This document shows, piece after piece, positions 47,030-59,405 of a stretch of 64,000 nt of DNA (the stretch's first letter is position 1; every line of letters begins with the position of its first letter). Location: NCBI GenBank assembly GCA_021234155.1, contig JAJEKV010000021.1:17779710-17843709 (forward strand), in the 5' to 3' direction. This stretch comes from Isoetes taiwanensis. Taxonomy: Eukaryota; Streptophyta; Lycopodiopsida; Isoetales; Isoetaceae. The position numbers were made by a program, and so were the translations under genes. Under the pieces are notes generated by a model, which worked only from the letters and a program-made list of their open reading frames with translations, ran no database searches and was not told the origin of the DNA.

Positions 47030-48603
47030 AATCTCAAAAGCCTCGCGGCCCGGAACCCACACAATATGGATAGTAACATGATACTCCGGGGAGTCTTTCT
47101 TTCGACCAAGAGCTATACCATACGACCGGGGATCGAGAGATCCCTTTCAACTCATGAGCATAAAGATCGTCATAGGTCATAAGGCAAGTAAGGGTGTCAA
47201 CATGGGGGCTGTGAAGATGGCGAGACATGGCAAGCGGAATGTCTTCAATGGCGTCGAATGCGCCTATATTTATAGCCAAGGAATTATTGATGACTCTTGT
47301 AGAAAAGATTATTGGTTGTATATACGGTGTACATCCAATAATCTTTATGCATACAATACCTTCAATAATGATTGTGGGTATAAATATATCTCAAACCAAT
47401 TTTGACCATCAAATTTGGCCTTCGTCTAGCCATGTGGTCTCGGTCGGTCCCCGAACGTGATTCCATCAAGCGCAAGATGAATCACGAGAACTTCAAGCAA
47501 AGGCCGCGAAGCGAGAGATACCCATGGAAGATCGGATGACCACATTCGCTCTAAATCCTCGCCATTATCCTGATCCCTTCGACGTTATCATCCATCCGAT
47601 ATGGAATAGAGAGCATCAAATGTACATGATAGAGAAGATCATTTGGGGTGCTCGGTGAAAATGACTCGAAGAGTCCCCTAAATGAACGCTTGTCATCTTG
47701 TTGTAATCGGATCAGTAATCATCTATGAGATAGAGTATTAGTACAACTTGTCTTCTATATGTGCAACTTGTCCAACATGTCCCGTGAAATTGGGCGCCGC
47801 CCACTTTGCCCTTGAATGCTCATATCAGATGATCGCCGAAATTGGGCCGCCCAATTCAATGGGTCAGATAGGTGTACCTTATCACGGTTACTGCGCGCTA
47901 GTATGTACGCCAATAATTGACATCAATAATTTCTCACGCCTATAAAAGCAGCTCCACCGCATTCATCTCTCATGGCTTCCTTGCGGATCGTCAGGAGAAC
48001 ATCCGATCCTTCAAGTGCTACTTGAGTTACAACGATATTTACCCGGTGCTATATGACCTGGTGTTAGTCTTGATCCATGGCTCCGGTCCAAAGCGGATGG
48101 ACTGCGAGTAATTGCGGGGAAGCTCACTTCGTGTTGAGGTCCACCTGTATTGGCTTCCCCGATCGTGAGATCTTTGAGGTGAATGGCATCGCCTTTTGGC
48201 GGCGTTGACGACGAAAGTGACTCTTTGTACACTCGGATATGTTAATGCCGACAAGGATATAATAATGTTGTAAGGATGTAATAAGCATAGTCAATATTAT
48301 ATAATGTAACGTGCACGAGTAATTCACGAGGGTCGCTCTTTGATCTCCTTGTTTACGCGGCTCCACTTCACTTCATGTTTGATGGCTTGCTTTCGCCACA
48401 TAAATTGGGCCCCCCAATTTTCTGAGGAGGATAGTGAAGTCAAATAAATTTAATAAAAGGCTATAGTTTGTAGGGTTAGCCAAATTCGTGGCCCAATTTG
48501 GTTAGCAAAGTAAACTAGAGAAATTTAAGACAAGGAAATGAGTGCAACGTTATCATTTCAAAAAGAAGTATGAACAATTGTTATTAACATATTTCACGTA
48601 TTT
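47030..48603. other. Palindrome-bearing flank without a supported gene
   Basis: Short frames include a minus-strand 81-residue one (47279-47034, containing CLMTYDDLYAHELKG) and a plus-strand one (47917-48111, containing CYLSYNDIYPVLYDL). The two resemble each other weakly and may be inverted relics of one sequence. Four of the palindromes lie here. Confidence 0.4.
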
Positions 48604-51600
48604 TCAACTCATAAGTCGCTCATTAGATGGAGGCACATCTTCCGGAATGATCCCTCTTTGGGTTCTCCATGTCGGGAAATTTGAGGTTGTTGTCTTTGCC
48701 TCTTTGATCAATTCCATTCTTTGCATAAAATCTTCGGGCCCCAGTTCCTCATTCTCATCATGTGCACCTTGATTGTCTTCTGTGTTCGCCACCTCTTCCT
48801 CTACATCTTGACTGCTCATCGTGTTGGGGACCACATCCTCTCCATCCTGATTGTCCCCTTCCTGTGTTTCCATGACAACGACAGAGTCAGGCTCCCTAGC
48901 AACCTCTTCCTCGAACTTTGAGGTCGCCTCAATCATGTCCTGAGTATTCACCAGTCCCGTCCCTGCCAGTGCGTTGATGTTGTTTTTTCTTCGCCTAAAT
49001 AGTTCCAAATCCGGAGAGCCTAGGGCCGCTGCCCTTTTGAGCTGTACTTGAATCGCGCTCTTGTCCTGTCTCAGAACTGATTGCACTTCGTTTATAGTTG
49101 TAGACGAGAACGGACAAGGTGTCTCAGGGGCAGGAAGCTGAGGCTGAGGAGCGGTTTTGGAAGTAGAGGCCTTCTTCTTTCCCTCTTTTATCTTCTGTAG
49201 TGCCCGAGCTCTTGATTTTTTCTCGTCTAACATGACATCGAGTTGCTCGAATATCTGTACAAGCTTAATTTCCAGCTTCTCGTCTGTCTCAAAAGACAAT
49301 GTTTTATAGCCCTCGCACACTGCCGCTCGGCTAAAAGCACCACCGGAAAAGAAGTCGAGAACAGTGCAACCTTCCAAAGATCAACTTCGTACTAGATAGG
49401 TGCACGCCCTACTTTCCAACCGATTACGCACCAAGATACTCCTCCCCACCCGCCGCACCTTTGTCGCACCAAGGTCGATCATGACCAATAAGTCGCACGG
49501 AAAACAAATGTTAGAAACATTGATAGTCAACAAACAAATTGGGCGGCATGGCCCAATTTAAAATGCATACCGCTTTGCACTTTTCGTGATCGTGCAAATT
49601 CTTTTCGATGTCCTGTTTTTCTCGTAAATGCTTGGGAAACTTAGCATATTGCTTTGGATGGTCGGAATTGGCGAAGCAAATATTTATTTCCTGTACTGAT
49701 GGCGTAGCCGCTGCGTCTCTGGCAACATACATTAGCAGGACAAGACATTGCAACTCTCGAACTCTAGAGGTAGTCGCAGTTCTGGCCGGGGGGTCCTGGT
49801 AGGAACCAACCCAAACACGGCTGCCACCGTCTATTGTCTTCATGGCGGATAGGCACTCATTGAGGCGGTCTGGGGTAATAAATATAGCTACCCAGTAAAG
49901 CTGCTGGTCCGTCATCGTGCTTAGCTGGTCAAGGAATTTTTCATAATCTTCCTTTGGCCATTTCTTCGTATATCTGAAGTCGCATCCAATGAAGCGGGCC
50001 GAAGTGTTTACCACGTCCACGCACAAACCTCCCGGACTAACGTGGAAACACTTGAAAGGTTTGCCACCCTCCTCAACTGGCCCTAGAAGATATTCGTCTA
50101 CTTTGCTGTAGAGGGACTCCGGAAAGCTTTCCTTCTCCATCTCTTTGCGTCCTTCTGCCCATCCACTGATGCTACTTGCGAACATAAGCATCAGATTCTC
50201 CGTGAATATGGGGTGAGCTTGCCTCAAGGCAGCCATGTCTTGAAAAGGAAGTTTCTTCAGCTCCTTCATGTATCTGACAAGGGCCCGCTCCATTGTTCCA
50301 ATCTTCTTCAGCTCACCGGCTCTGACTTTCATAGTGCGTCTCCCAGTATAATCCTTGCTTCCCTTCAGGAATGTGGTGCCATCCTTGATCTCCTTCAGCA
50401 GCCTTTGCAGATCTAGAGGATGCATGGACTTTAATGGGCTTACGGGAATTATTGGTGAAAAGTCTAAGCCTATCCTTCACCTCAATTTTTCTCCCTTCTC
50501 GCCCTTCAACCCGGTCTTACGTAGAATAAGCGGGCAACCGGTGCACATATTCCCCATTTCGTCGTCAAGATATACAAAGTAGTAATTAAGTCAGTCGCAT
50601 AGTTGACTTCTTAATCGATTTGCGGTTTCTGACTTTCCAATCTGCATGACAAAGAAGGCACCCGGATAAAGGCATACACATCATCTTAATTTGCTTGCAA
50701 TGTTGACGCAAATTGGGCCACCCAATTTCAGATCATCCGAACACTAAAAGGGTTAAAGCTGGAGAGCCCAATTTCCCGAACGTTTCGAAATTGGGCGGCG
50801 CCCTATTTATGCAAACCGTTAGGAAATGAAGCCCCCAATTTGAAAAGAGTGCCATCAGGTTGAAATTGGTAGGCGTGGCTCACCAATTTGAACTTGTGGA
50901 TAGCGAGGAACTAGTAATGGTGGTAGTGCACTTTACGAATCACGCTCCACCAGGCCGGAGTGCGCGTTTGCCCTTCTGTGGCTTCCGTAGAATGCCCATT
51001 GGTTGCGAAAATTCGCTGAATTTCTTGAAAAATACTTCCTCGTGTATAGTCTTCTTTGTTATGTCATTATTCTCGGCTTACGAGCGTACTTTCGATTCTT
51101 TGTGAGATTTCTGCCGGGACTTCGGCATTTCCTTTTGGCATAGAAAAAGAATATCGGTTCGCCAAGTGCTTCCTTCAGGGAGGCCATGCCAAAGCTTGTG
51201 TGACAAGCGGTTGAGCAACCGTGGTGTTATGGTTGCCATTAACAATCGATACGCATTTTGCGAGATCCTCGACTTCTTCCACTTTATTGCTCCGCCAATG
51301 CGTGGATCGAGCGGCCGCGACATCGGCCGCGGGGGAGGGTGCATCGATGGCTGATAAAGCGATTTCGTAGAGAGTGTCCAAGTGCTCGGACTTATGACCC
51401 TACAAGTCATATTTGCGGGGGCTTTATGCATCTTGAACACATCGACTTCAATCTCGAAGCCCACCCCGGAGGGTAGATTCTCTCCACGTGCTTGATGCTT
51501 GCTATGGGCTTTGTGACAACTCATATGCGCTCTCACGAGTGGCGCCGCCACCGGATGGAGTGAACTTCACGATCTGCGGGCTACTCCGGTTGTTGGATGA

Positions 51601-52529
51601 AGAAGAAGACAAGGACTCCCTCTCAGAAGTTTTTTGGGCTCTGTGATAACATCGCCGTCCGCTTGCGCCTCTTCGACCGGACCACCTAAATCTTTTCCCA
51701 TGCGCTTTAGGGGTTCCTCTTGACGGCTGGTCCTCTTCGCTTTTTCGCGTCGGGCGACCTTGATGTTCTCTTCATTCCCAAGAATATAAGTTTAGTGGCG
51801 GCTTTACGGTGAATAGCCTTAGCGGTGTCCTCGCCTTCTTGGCTGCCAGATCGGGCTCCATTTGCATTTGCCCCCGCTTATCTACAATCTCACCTTTCTT
51901 GTATCTAGACTTAAGCCACTTAGTATCGTACACTTTAGGTTGGTTTTGCCCGATACTCCGTGAGCGGTGCTTCGACCTGTTGCGCTTTTGTGCTCTAATA
52001 TCCTTTGTCGGCGGTAGTAGCCATCCAAAATATCAGTTCTTGATTTGATGCCCGAGCGCTCTAAACTTTCATATGAGTCCAGCGCCCATCCTTTCTGAGC
52101 GCAAGAATGTGGGCTTTCCTTTATACTTGCGTTCATCATACATGGCTCGTACTTAGATAGTGGAACTTTATAACGGACAAAAGTCCGATCTACGGTGTCT
52201 TCAACGTCGATGAGGAAGTCATCATTGTTCGCAGGCGACACCTCCATGTCGATGACGATACCCGCCGAATTCATTTTTCCTGCCCCTATCTTGCCAAAGA
52301 AAAGCAGAAGATCCTTGAGGTGGTTTGTCTGGGACCCAGGATGAATATTCCCTATCTCTATGCACCAGACCCATTCGTCAGCAACCGTCAAAACTTCATG
52401 GGGCACAACCTGGATGCCAGCAAACAGATCTTTCTCTTCTTCTGTTCTTGCATTCTCTATTGCAATAGCCTCTGCAAATTTGGGTCCGTAGATGCAGGGA
52501 ACCCGGCGATCCGCTTTGTTCGGCGCCAT
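48604..52529 (-). pseudogene. Class-beta amino-methyltransferase-like gene, broken
   Basis: Three main minus-strand blocks. N-terminal (52529-51882): MAPNKADRRVPCIYG... and a VEDTVDRTFVRYKVPLSKYE stretch of unknown fold. Middle (50425-49511): IGCDFRYTKKWPKEDYEKFL, then YWVAIFITPDRLNECLSAMK, RVRELQCLVLL, and LHDHEKCKAVC, which correspond in order to motif IV and the HPTQKP-like motif of beta-class N6/N4 DNA methyltransferases. C-terminal (49377-48604): VLDFFSGGAFSRAAV with ETDEK, matching the SAM-binding motif, followed by a Lys-rich and acidic tail. Motif IV reads C-D-F-R-Y rather than [DN]-P-P-[YFW], so catalysis is doubtful. Stops and frameshifts occur between blocks (for example near 49380-49510 and 51078-51880). 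The fold assignment rests on motif order and is fairly good; substrate (DNA adenine, cytosine-N4, other) is open. Confidence 0.62.
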
Positions 52530-54963
52530 ATTAATTCTGCAGAACGGAAAGTAGTGTTAGTACTTGGGAGACTTGGGGCTGGAAGAGATCAATTTGTCGA
52601 TGGAGGCAAATTAGGTCGCCTTAATTCCGTTCCGATCCCCACGCGCACGCAAATTAAGCGTGACGCCTAATTTCCGACTCAACTCATGGTGAGCCTTGAG
52701 TCCGAGGAGACGATTATCATTGTGGGCCAAATTGGGCCAAATTTCAATTTTGCCGATCGATACTAAATTGCCGTTCACCAATATTGCCGCATCCCCACGC
52801 GACTAAAGGTGGGTCACTATTTACTTATCCCTCGCACCAAAGTGGGCGGACGCCGGTTACTTATTCGAAAGACGATACTGATGGTAGATTTGGTCGGACT
52901 AAATTGGGCGGCCCAATTTAGTGCGACCAAGTCTACCTCCGCAGTCGTGCTCCTCGATAGGAACTTGAAGCGTCACTTTGGTGTCGGATAAACAACCAAG
53001 GTCGCCCACATTGGGTCCAATGTCCAATGTTTTGCAAAATGAAACACTCTAAGGGAAGCAATTGGGTGCCCTATTCGGTTACGCATCGGTATGCATCTGT
53101 GGGGGACTAGTGAGGCATCTAGAAGATGTTCATATGTCCGAGATGTTATAGCGGGATACTTAATCGTGCAAGCTCAAGTTTATATTTAGAAAGTAGTCCT
53201 GTTTACCTTTGCCACCGGTGGTGGGGCGAGATGCCATCAATCGCTAGAATTCCTTGGTGTACGGGGGTACCCAGCGATAGGTCAATGCAGAGAGGAAGGC
53301 GCCAACGGGATGGCGACAAGCGGTTTAGAGACACAAGGCTTAAGAGCTCGATCCAAGCCAATTTGGTTCGGGAGTATAGTCGGGCTGAGAACGACTTTCG
53401 TGGCTAAGAAATATGAAGGCGACAGTGTTTAGCGGAGCACAAAGCGCCAAAGAAGCACAGAATTTTCTAAATCTGCAGTGAGGAGAATGAGGGGCTTTTA
53501 AAGGGTTATGGACTCTTGGGGGGCGAAGACAAGTGTCGTGCATGTAAGCGCTTGGCCCTTTGAAATAAAAATGGACCGTTGATGGCTTCGAGCGTGAGGA
53601 ATTAATTGTGGACCTTAATAATGAGTGCGCGGATTTTTTGAATTTCAAATCTGTCATTTAAAGCCCGCCCAAAATTAATTCGAGTCATGCACGTGTCGCA
53701 CGTGCTTTAGGCGGGAACTCGTTTTTCAAAGTTCCGGGACGGACACATTATTTCGAAATTAGGTGGGACATTTAACTTTAAAAATTGGGGGGAAATTACA
53801 TTCAAATTTTGGGGGGAATTCATGTTTAAATGTAAATGCGCTTCAAACCTGTTGTTTTTCTGGCAGTGCCTTGTTTGGCTACTATCTTTTCTACAAGACG
53901 CAAACATCTTCAGCGATTCATATTCATGGCCACGAGATCTCCAAAGGTTTGTGCTGCTCCACAGTTAAATTCGCCATACCTCGATGTGTAATTGCTGCAA
54001 ATGTGATGTTACCCGATTTTATCAATCACGCCTTTCCATTCACGGCTGTTCATTCGCACCTCTTCAAGCACGCCTGTTCATTCACACCTTTCCATTCACG
54101 CCTTTTCGATGGCTTGACCCTTGATTTACTCCTCCTCGTTCAACCGGTTACTGTCACATTTACATAAACTCTAAATTTCGATGCAGTCCGCCCTTTTCCT
54201 GAAATTGTCATGCAGGATTTGTGTGCCTGCTATTTTCTCCATTAACCCTTGTTTGTAGTCAGGCCCTTCCAATGCTCGATTGTATTTGTTTTGGGAGCTC
54301 AATGATAAATTCCAGTTAGTGTCTGCCTCCTTAGTTCTCTTAGTGTGTATGTGTAGGTGACCGTAGGGTGAAACCTTGCGGATGGGCAAAGCGTATCTCG
54401 AAGGTGTTTTATCTTGGTGACAACTAAATTGGGTAGGCCGAGTCTGCGCCTACTTCACAGGTCTTTAACCACCACGAACAAATAGGGCGGGCGCCCAATT
54501 TGTGCGCGGATATGTCTGCTCAGAACGACAACCTTCTTTTGTACCCATTGTGAGACTGACTGCATCAATAATACCCTTATATAAGCGCTGATTCGGTTCA
54601 AATTGGGCGTCGCCTAATTTGCAACAATGGGACAAATTGGTGGCCCATATTGTCCCTTTACGTACATGACCAGATAGGTGAAACCGTAGGGATTGGGCCA
54701 GTTGTATCTCGAATGTGTTTTCTCTTGGTGACAATTCTAAATTGGGCGGGGCCGAGTGTGTGCCTACCTACGGCTCCTCCACCACCACGAACAAATTGGG
54801 GCCCAATTTGTCTTGTGGATATGGCCTCTTGAGTGAGAACCTTCTTTTCTACCCATTGTGAGACTCATCGCATCCAATACTAACCTTATACAAGGGAATC
54901 TAAACACCTCATACACGTAAAAAAAGGGCACCCGCCCAATTTTATTGTCCTTGTAACCATTGA
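52530..54963. other. Divergent intergenic region with palindromes and short repeats
   Basis: Between the divergent genes. It holds six or more palindromes, an array of CATTCACGCCTTTC-type words at about 54026-54106 (roughly 16 bp spacing), GGGGGGAAATT/GGGGGGAATT words at 53786-53818, and the duplicated block at 54368. Likely a shared control region. The open frames here (53126-53407, 53763-54167) look like chance. Confidence 0.55.
54368..54905. repeat. Diverged ~310 bp tandem duplication upstream of the transposase
   Basis: GTGAAACC...TATCTCGAA.GTGTTTT.TCTTGGTGACAA...AAATTGGG...ACCACCACGAACAAAT...ACCCATTGTGAGACT occurs from 54368 and again from 54678. Each copy carries two of the palindromes in the same order. 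The second copy ends about 60 bp before the first ATG of the transposase frame at 54964. Confidence 0.85.
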
Positions 54964-57900
54964 ATGGGAGTCCCCAGGTCATTTGCATTGCTTTCTGCGT
55001 CTTCCTTACTCGATTTTAACACTCATGAAATCCTTGTGCGGGTTGTGTATCTCTTCCTTAATGAACATCTAGTAGCAAAGGGAGTTGTGGGGCAAATGAC
55101 ACAATGCCACTTCAAGGAGATATCGAAAGGACTACCTGGCGAGGGTGTGGAGGAAGTGTTCAAGGCCACCACACCCTTCCCGGCCAACTCGGATGCAACC
55201 ACAATAGCGAAGGCGGGGCTCATTCGTTCTGTGGAGAAGTGAAGATGCTCGTGAGTCGATGCGCTAATGACGCCCCCAAAAAGGCGGCCGGACAGCGGTG
55301 GGGAAGGAGACACAACGTGACAAGATATACCCTTCTAGAAAAGGATTGTGAGATATGGCACTCATGCGACTCCATTATTGCGGAAAGGGATTCATATCTT
55401 TCAGCCCCGATGATGCGCTTTGTGACCGGTTTACGGGTTTCAAGTTTGTGGGAGTATCAGAATGGCGAAGGTTTCCCTCCCTTTCGGAAGTGAACATCCG
55501 TTGCCGGGGTTGCTTGCGGTGCGGCCGGGCATGCTCGTGAGATGGAGCAATGACCTCGTCTGTGTTGTGAGTAAAGGTCTCGGAGATATTGACCGCAGCA
55601 CCGCAACAGGAAGCAGATATTGTGTCCAGCCAGGGGAGCTCAGAGCATCAGAAGCACCCAAATTATGAGAAACGACATTACACTTTTCATTCCCGACAAC
55701 CCAGGAAGGTTGTTAGGCCACCAAAGCTTGCTCGTCTCACCACTCAGAATGCTATCCTCAGTTACAGGAGGACCTTGTGTTGCAAGAATAGGTGTTGCGT
55801 CAGGTTCTCTAGGAATCAAGTTGTTAACATGCGAAAGGAATTCCTTGCCATGAAATCAAGTGATAGGGTTACTTTTGTTTATGACATGTTCGCCAACAAC
55901 ATGAAAGGTCGAAGAGTGGGACGACTGGTGCTGCAGGGGAATCTCGTTTGCGAAAGGGCGTGGTACCTTGGTCTCGGGATCTCAAAGTCGGCGTATCTGA
56001 AATGGAAGGCCCAATTTCTTGAGGGTGCAGGCCGAACATGGTAACTGTGGCACCTTGAAGCCTCGCTCCTCGACGTTGGCATGTGAGGCCGTGTTTTCCA
56101 TGTTCGTGAGGGAGAACGGTGAATCCTTGCCCCACCGTAGCAAGAGAAACGAGGAGGGGATAAGAGAGAATGTCAGGAAGTTGCCTGCAATGTTTATTTA
56201 AGTCCAAGCATTCTAGAAGAGGTTAATGCAGAGGTTGTGGCATTGACCGGCAAGAAGGTATCACAAATGGGTTTTCATAGAACGTGGAGGCGGAGGTTCC
56301 GGACGCCAAGATCGCAAAAGAAAATTGCATTCTCCAAATGCGATACATGTGAGGTGATCCGTACGAAGTTACTGAAGACCAAAGATGAAGGAGAGAGGAG
56401 GCTGTTGCATGATGAAAGAAGAGCGCATAGACTCGAGCAGGCCTCGTGTCGCACACAGTACTGGTCGTGGAGATTATACTCCCACAGGTATCCCGGCCAA
56501 TATCTTTGTATTATTCACGACAAAATGGATCAAGCCAAAACAATGATTCCAAAATTGCAACAATCCAGTAAAGTCTCTGGAGACTTGACAAGCTGAAAAC
56601 GACATTGATTGGTGCATTGACTCATGGTCATGGGAATGGATCTTATGGAAACTTTGCCACGGACTTATGGGCGGATGACTCCAACTTCCATGTAGGTTCT
56701 TTGAATAGCATCTTGAAGAGATTAGAGATGGGGCACACAGTATGCGAGGAGGCCACTGGCGATTGCCTGAATCATCTGCTCCAAAATGGGTCTCCTCATT
56801 GCGAGACACAACGGCCTTGGAGTCAAAGTTGTCACTATCCAATACCAAAGATACACCGCTAATTTGCCCACAGCACGGGGACCATCATTGAAGCCTACGC
56901 CCAAGATACTTTATTTGTATTTGGACAACGATCCGGACGAGAACAAGAATAGGTATGTCTTCTCCTATCTTTCTTACCTAGTATATCTTGGTGTGTTTGA
57001 AGAGATTGAGCTAGGGTTCATGATGCCCCCACACACATGATGATATCGATGCCTTGTTTGGTAACTTCTCTACATCTTTAAAGAAGGCGAGAGGTGCTCA
57101 CAATGCGAGAACTCTTGTATGAATTCCACAAATGCAACTTGAATACACCCGCCCCCTATGTTGTTGACAAAGTTCCGGATTGGAAGGGTTTTATAGAAGG
57201 CTACATACCGGATGGGGATGATAGATTGACAGTCATACCACCCTCTAACTTTCAGATTTCGCTATGAATGGTGATTGGCCAGTCATGTATTACAAAACTA
57301 GACCCACTTACCGGATTGGTTGCTGCTGCTTGGTGGAATAAAAATGTGGAAAAAAAAAGAGGACGGGAAGCCCATGATGCCGGTTGGATATCCTAAGTCG
57401 CTTCCTCCCAAGAAATGGGTGAAGGACCTTGGCCTGTTGCGAAACAGTATCCACAAGCATATATTGCATTGGGTTGCTTGTTCAACGTCTAACAAAGGTG
57501 CTCCAGAAACTGCCAACTACTCGGCACAGTTCACGGCCACGATTGAATATTGGATGAAACTCTTGCAAGAACTCGGGAACATCAGCAGTGACGAAGGCAC
57601 TTATAATGACTTCTGGCCATGTACTAGGCAAGCACAAGCTCCACCTCATGTAGCTGTAGTGGTAGAGCCAATTGCTACTATCACTCCTCCTTATGTCGGC
57701 CCCCTGGAAGGACAAACTGTGCGAATTCAACCCATACAAAGATTTGAAGAAAGGTATGTTTATTATGGCGCATACGATGATGTCTTTGTGCCCAACTTGG
57801 GTGGGCCTAGCTACTGAGGACCCACAAATGGATGATAAGAAGGAGAACTTTGAGACTATTCTGGTGACTTGGTGGGAGCCAATCCCAGTGAGGAACCAAG

Positions 57901-58088
57901 TCTACCCAGCTAATTATGCCAATTGTTGGAAGAAGAGATGGAGGCCAACGACTGCAAGTGACCGCATAGAAGTGGAGACTATCGACTACGCTTGGGAGCC
58001 ATCAAACAAGAAGAAGATACCTAATACTATTAAGATACCCGTGCATGCTGCTGAGGCATATGCAGCACTCGCAGGGGATGTCAACTAG
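54964..58088 (+). pseudogene. DUF7869-type transposase-like protein, frameshifted
   Basis: Plus-strand pieces follow the order I recall for this family of large plant, algal and animal element proteins. 55589-56044: CCVRFSRNQVVNMRKEF, then VCERAWYLGLGISKSAYLKW. 56019-56201: VFSMFVRENGESLPHRS. 56237-56596: FSKCDTCEVIRTKLL and YLCIIHDKMDQAKTMIPKL. 56600-56862: GALTHGHGNGSYGNFATDLW. 56786-57040: LYLDNDPDENKNRYVFSYL. About 57030-57060: HTHDDIDALFGN. 57320-57817 and 57820-58088: the C-terminal part, with TIDYAWEPSNKKKIPNTIK. The acidic residues in HDKMD, LDNDPDENKN and HTHDDID are candidates for a DDE/D triad; that is inference. At least five frame changes make this copy inactive as read. The DUF number is from memory. 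Confidence 0.7.
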
Positions 58089-59405
58089 TGTATGAAAATG
58101 AGTCATTCATCCAAGTCTACTAAAAAATGGTCCATAAATTCAGGTATTGTCCATAATTAATGAAATTGTGCTTGATTGAACTTGTTTTTGATATGGATTC
58201 AAAAGTAGAAATAAAAACGTCCCTCTAAAAAGGCCAACACAAGATAATTAACTCATACAACATGGAAATGGGGTCGCAAATTCCATATGATCTTGAACCA
58301 TGTGCTGACACCTGTCACCTCCCTACAATCCAGAATGGAAAGAGGGAAGCAAATTCCGTGCGTATGAAAGTTGACAGGCTACTTCCGGTTGTCCAAACAA
58401 CAACCAGAGCAAAAAACTAAAATCAATAAACCTTTCAGCTATGGGATTTTGAATGCACAAATCCGAAAGCATCATAGCAAAACTAAATCAGTGTAGGAGA
58501 ACATTAGAAAATGCGGTAAATCATGAAAACTTTGCAACAGATACTGTGATGGCCCTCAAATGGGGCTTAAAATAGCATATAGCTGTCGTATTTGCTGCTA
58601 AGATCAGCCTAAAGCAGGTCCAGAGGGCCGATTTGCTCTATGAAAGCATCATGGAGCGAAAACATGACACCGCTACCTGCATACAAGAAATATTAGCATA
58701 GGACGTTCCGTGGAAGCATATTCTAAGCTTCTGACCACTACCCTAGAAGTGGAAATCATCCTTATCTTGGAAAAAAACCGCTATTTTCAATGCAAAAGTT
58801 TGAATACTTGTAAGCAAAAACCAAGAAAGGTTTTCACCACATTTTTCACCACAACTTTCACCACAGATTTCACCATAATCAGCCAGGGGCATTGACCATT
58901 TTTTGACCCGGTCAGAAAATGGAATGGCTCTCAGATTCCTGATAGTATCTTGACTGATTTTGGTGACAGCAATATATGGATCCCAAATTAGGTCCCTGAA
59001 TTGATATGAGGCCAAAATTCATTGAGCTCTGCTTTGTGCAAAGATTCTTGCAAGGGAATTCTGTGTTTTTCTTTTCAGTTTCTTTTGAACTCTATTTCTT
59101 TTGAACCCGAGCCACCCATCTCATATTTTCCTATTTGCTGAGCTGGTTACCATATTTTGTTAGTGTGCAGATCATAGATTCTGCACCTTCAAATTCCTTG
59201 TTTGCATTTTATAATTAATGACAAAAAGCTAACTGAAAGAACAGTGGAAACTCAGAGAACAGTTAAAGCAAAACAAGTTCTATTGCAAAACAAGGACTAT
59301 TGCAAAACATGTTCTGTCATTAATGAAAAGCCTTTACAAAGAATAGTCACAAGGACTATTGCCAAAAAAATTGAAACCAGGGATTACAATACAAATCTAA
59401 ACTAA
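58089..59405. other. Flank, no supported gene
   Basis: AT-rich. Small repeats of CAAGGACTATTGC-AAAA (59293, 59352) and a CACCAC-TTTTCACC motif run (58835-58875). No palindrome of the upstream family was seen, so the DUF7869 element probably ends near 58.1 kb. Confidence 0.5.

Larger units (their letters stand above)
46705..54945. repeat. Dispersed palindrome family AAATTGGGC-n-GCCCAATTT
   Basis: Copies, perfect or near-perfect, at 46705-46726, 46738-46759, 46852-46872, 47786-47808, 47838-47857, 48402-48420, 49536-49560, 50710-50728, 50766-50808 (two overlapping), 52724-52744, 52898-52923, 54478-54503, 54600-54621, 54631-54654, 54791-54813 and a half-site near 54927. The best is 52898: ACTAAATTGGGC, one base, GCCCAATTTAGT. 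All but one fall outside the recognisable coding blocks; 49536 overlaps the end of the middle methyltransferase block. They are probably protein-binding sites of the element. Confidence 0.85.
46700..58090. mobile_element. DNA transposon with DUF7869 transposase and amino-methyltransferase-like gene
   Basis: Two divergent broken genes share one palindrome-rich unit: a methyltransferase-like gene on the minus strand (52529-48604) and a DUF7869 transposase-like gene on the plus strand (about 54964-58088). About fifteen palindromes of the AAATTGGGC...GCCCAATTT type run from 46705 to 54945 and stop at the transposase gene. Terminal inverted repeats were not found, so both ends are estimates. Whether both genes belong to one element is inferred from the shared palindromes. 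Confidence 0.6.

Noticed and set aside
48604-50425. Cytosine-C5 DNA methyltransferase (DNMT/DRM type)
   Set aside because: The C5 signatures (PCQ loop, ENV) are absent, and the order of motifs is that of beta-class amino-methyltransferases.
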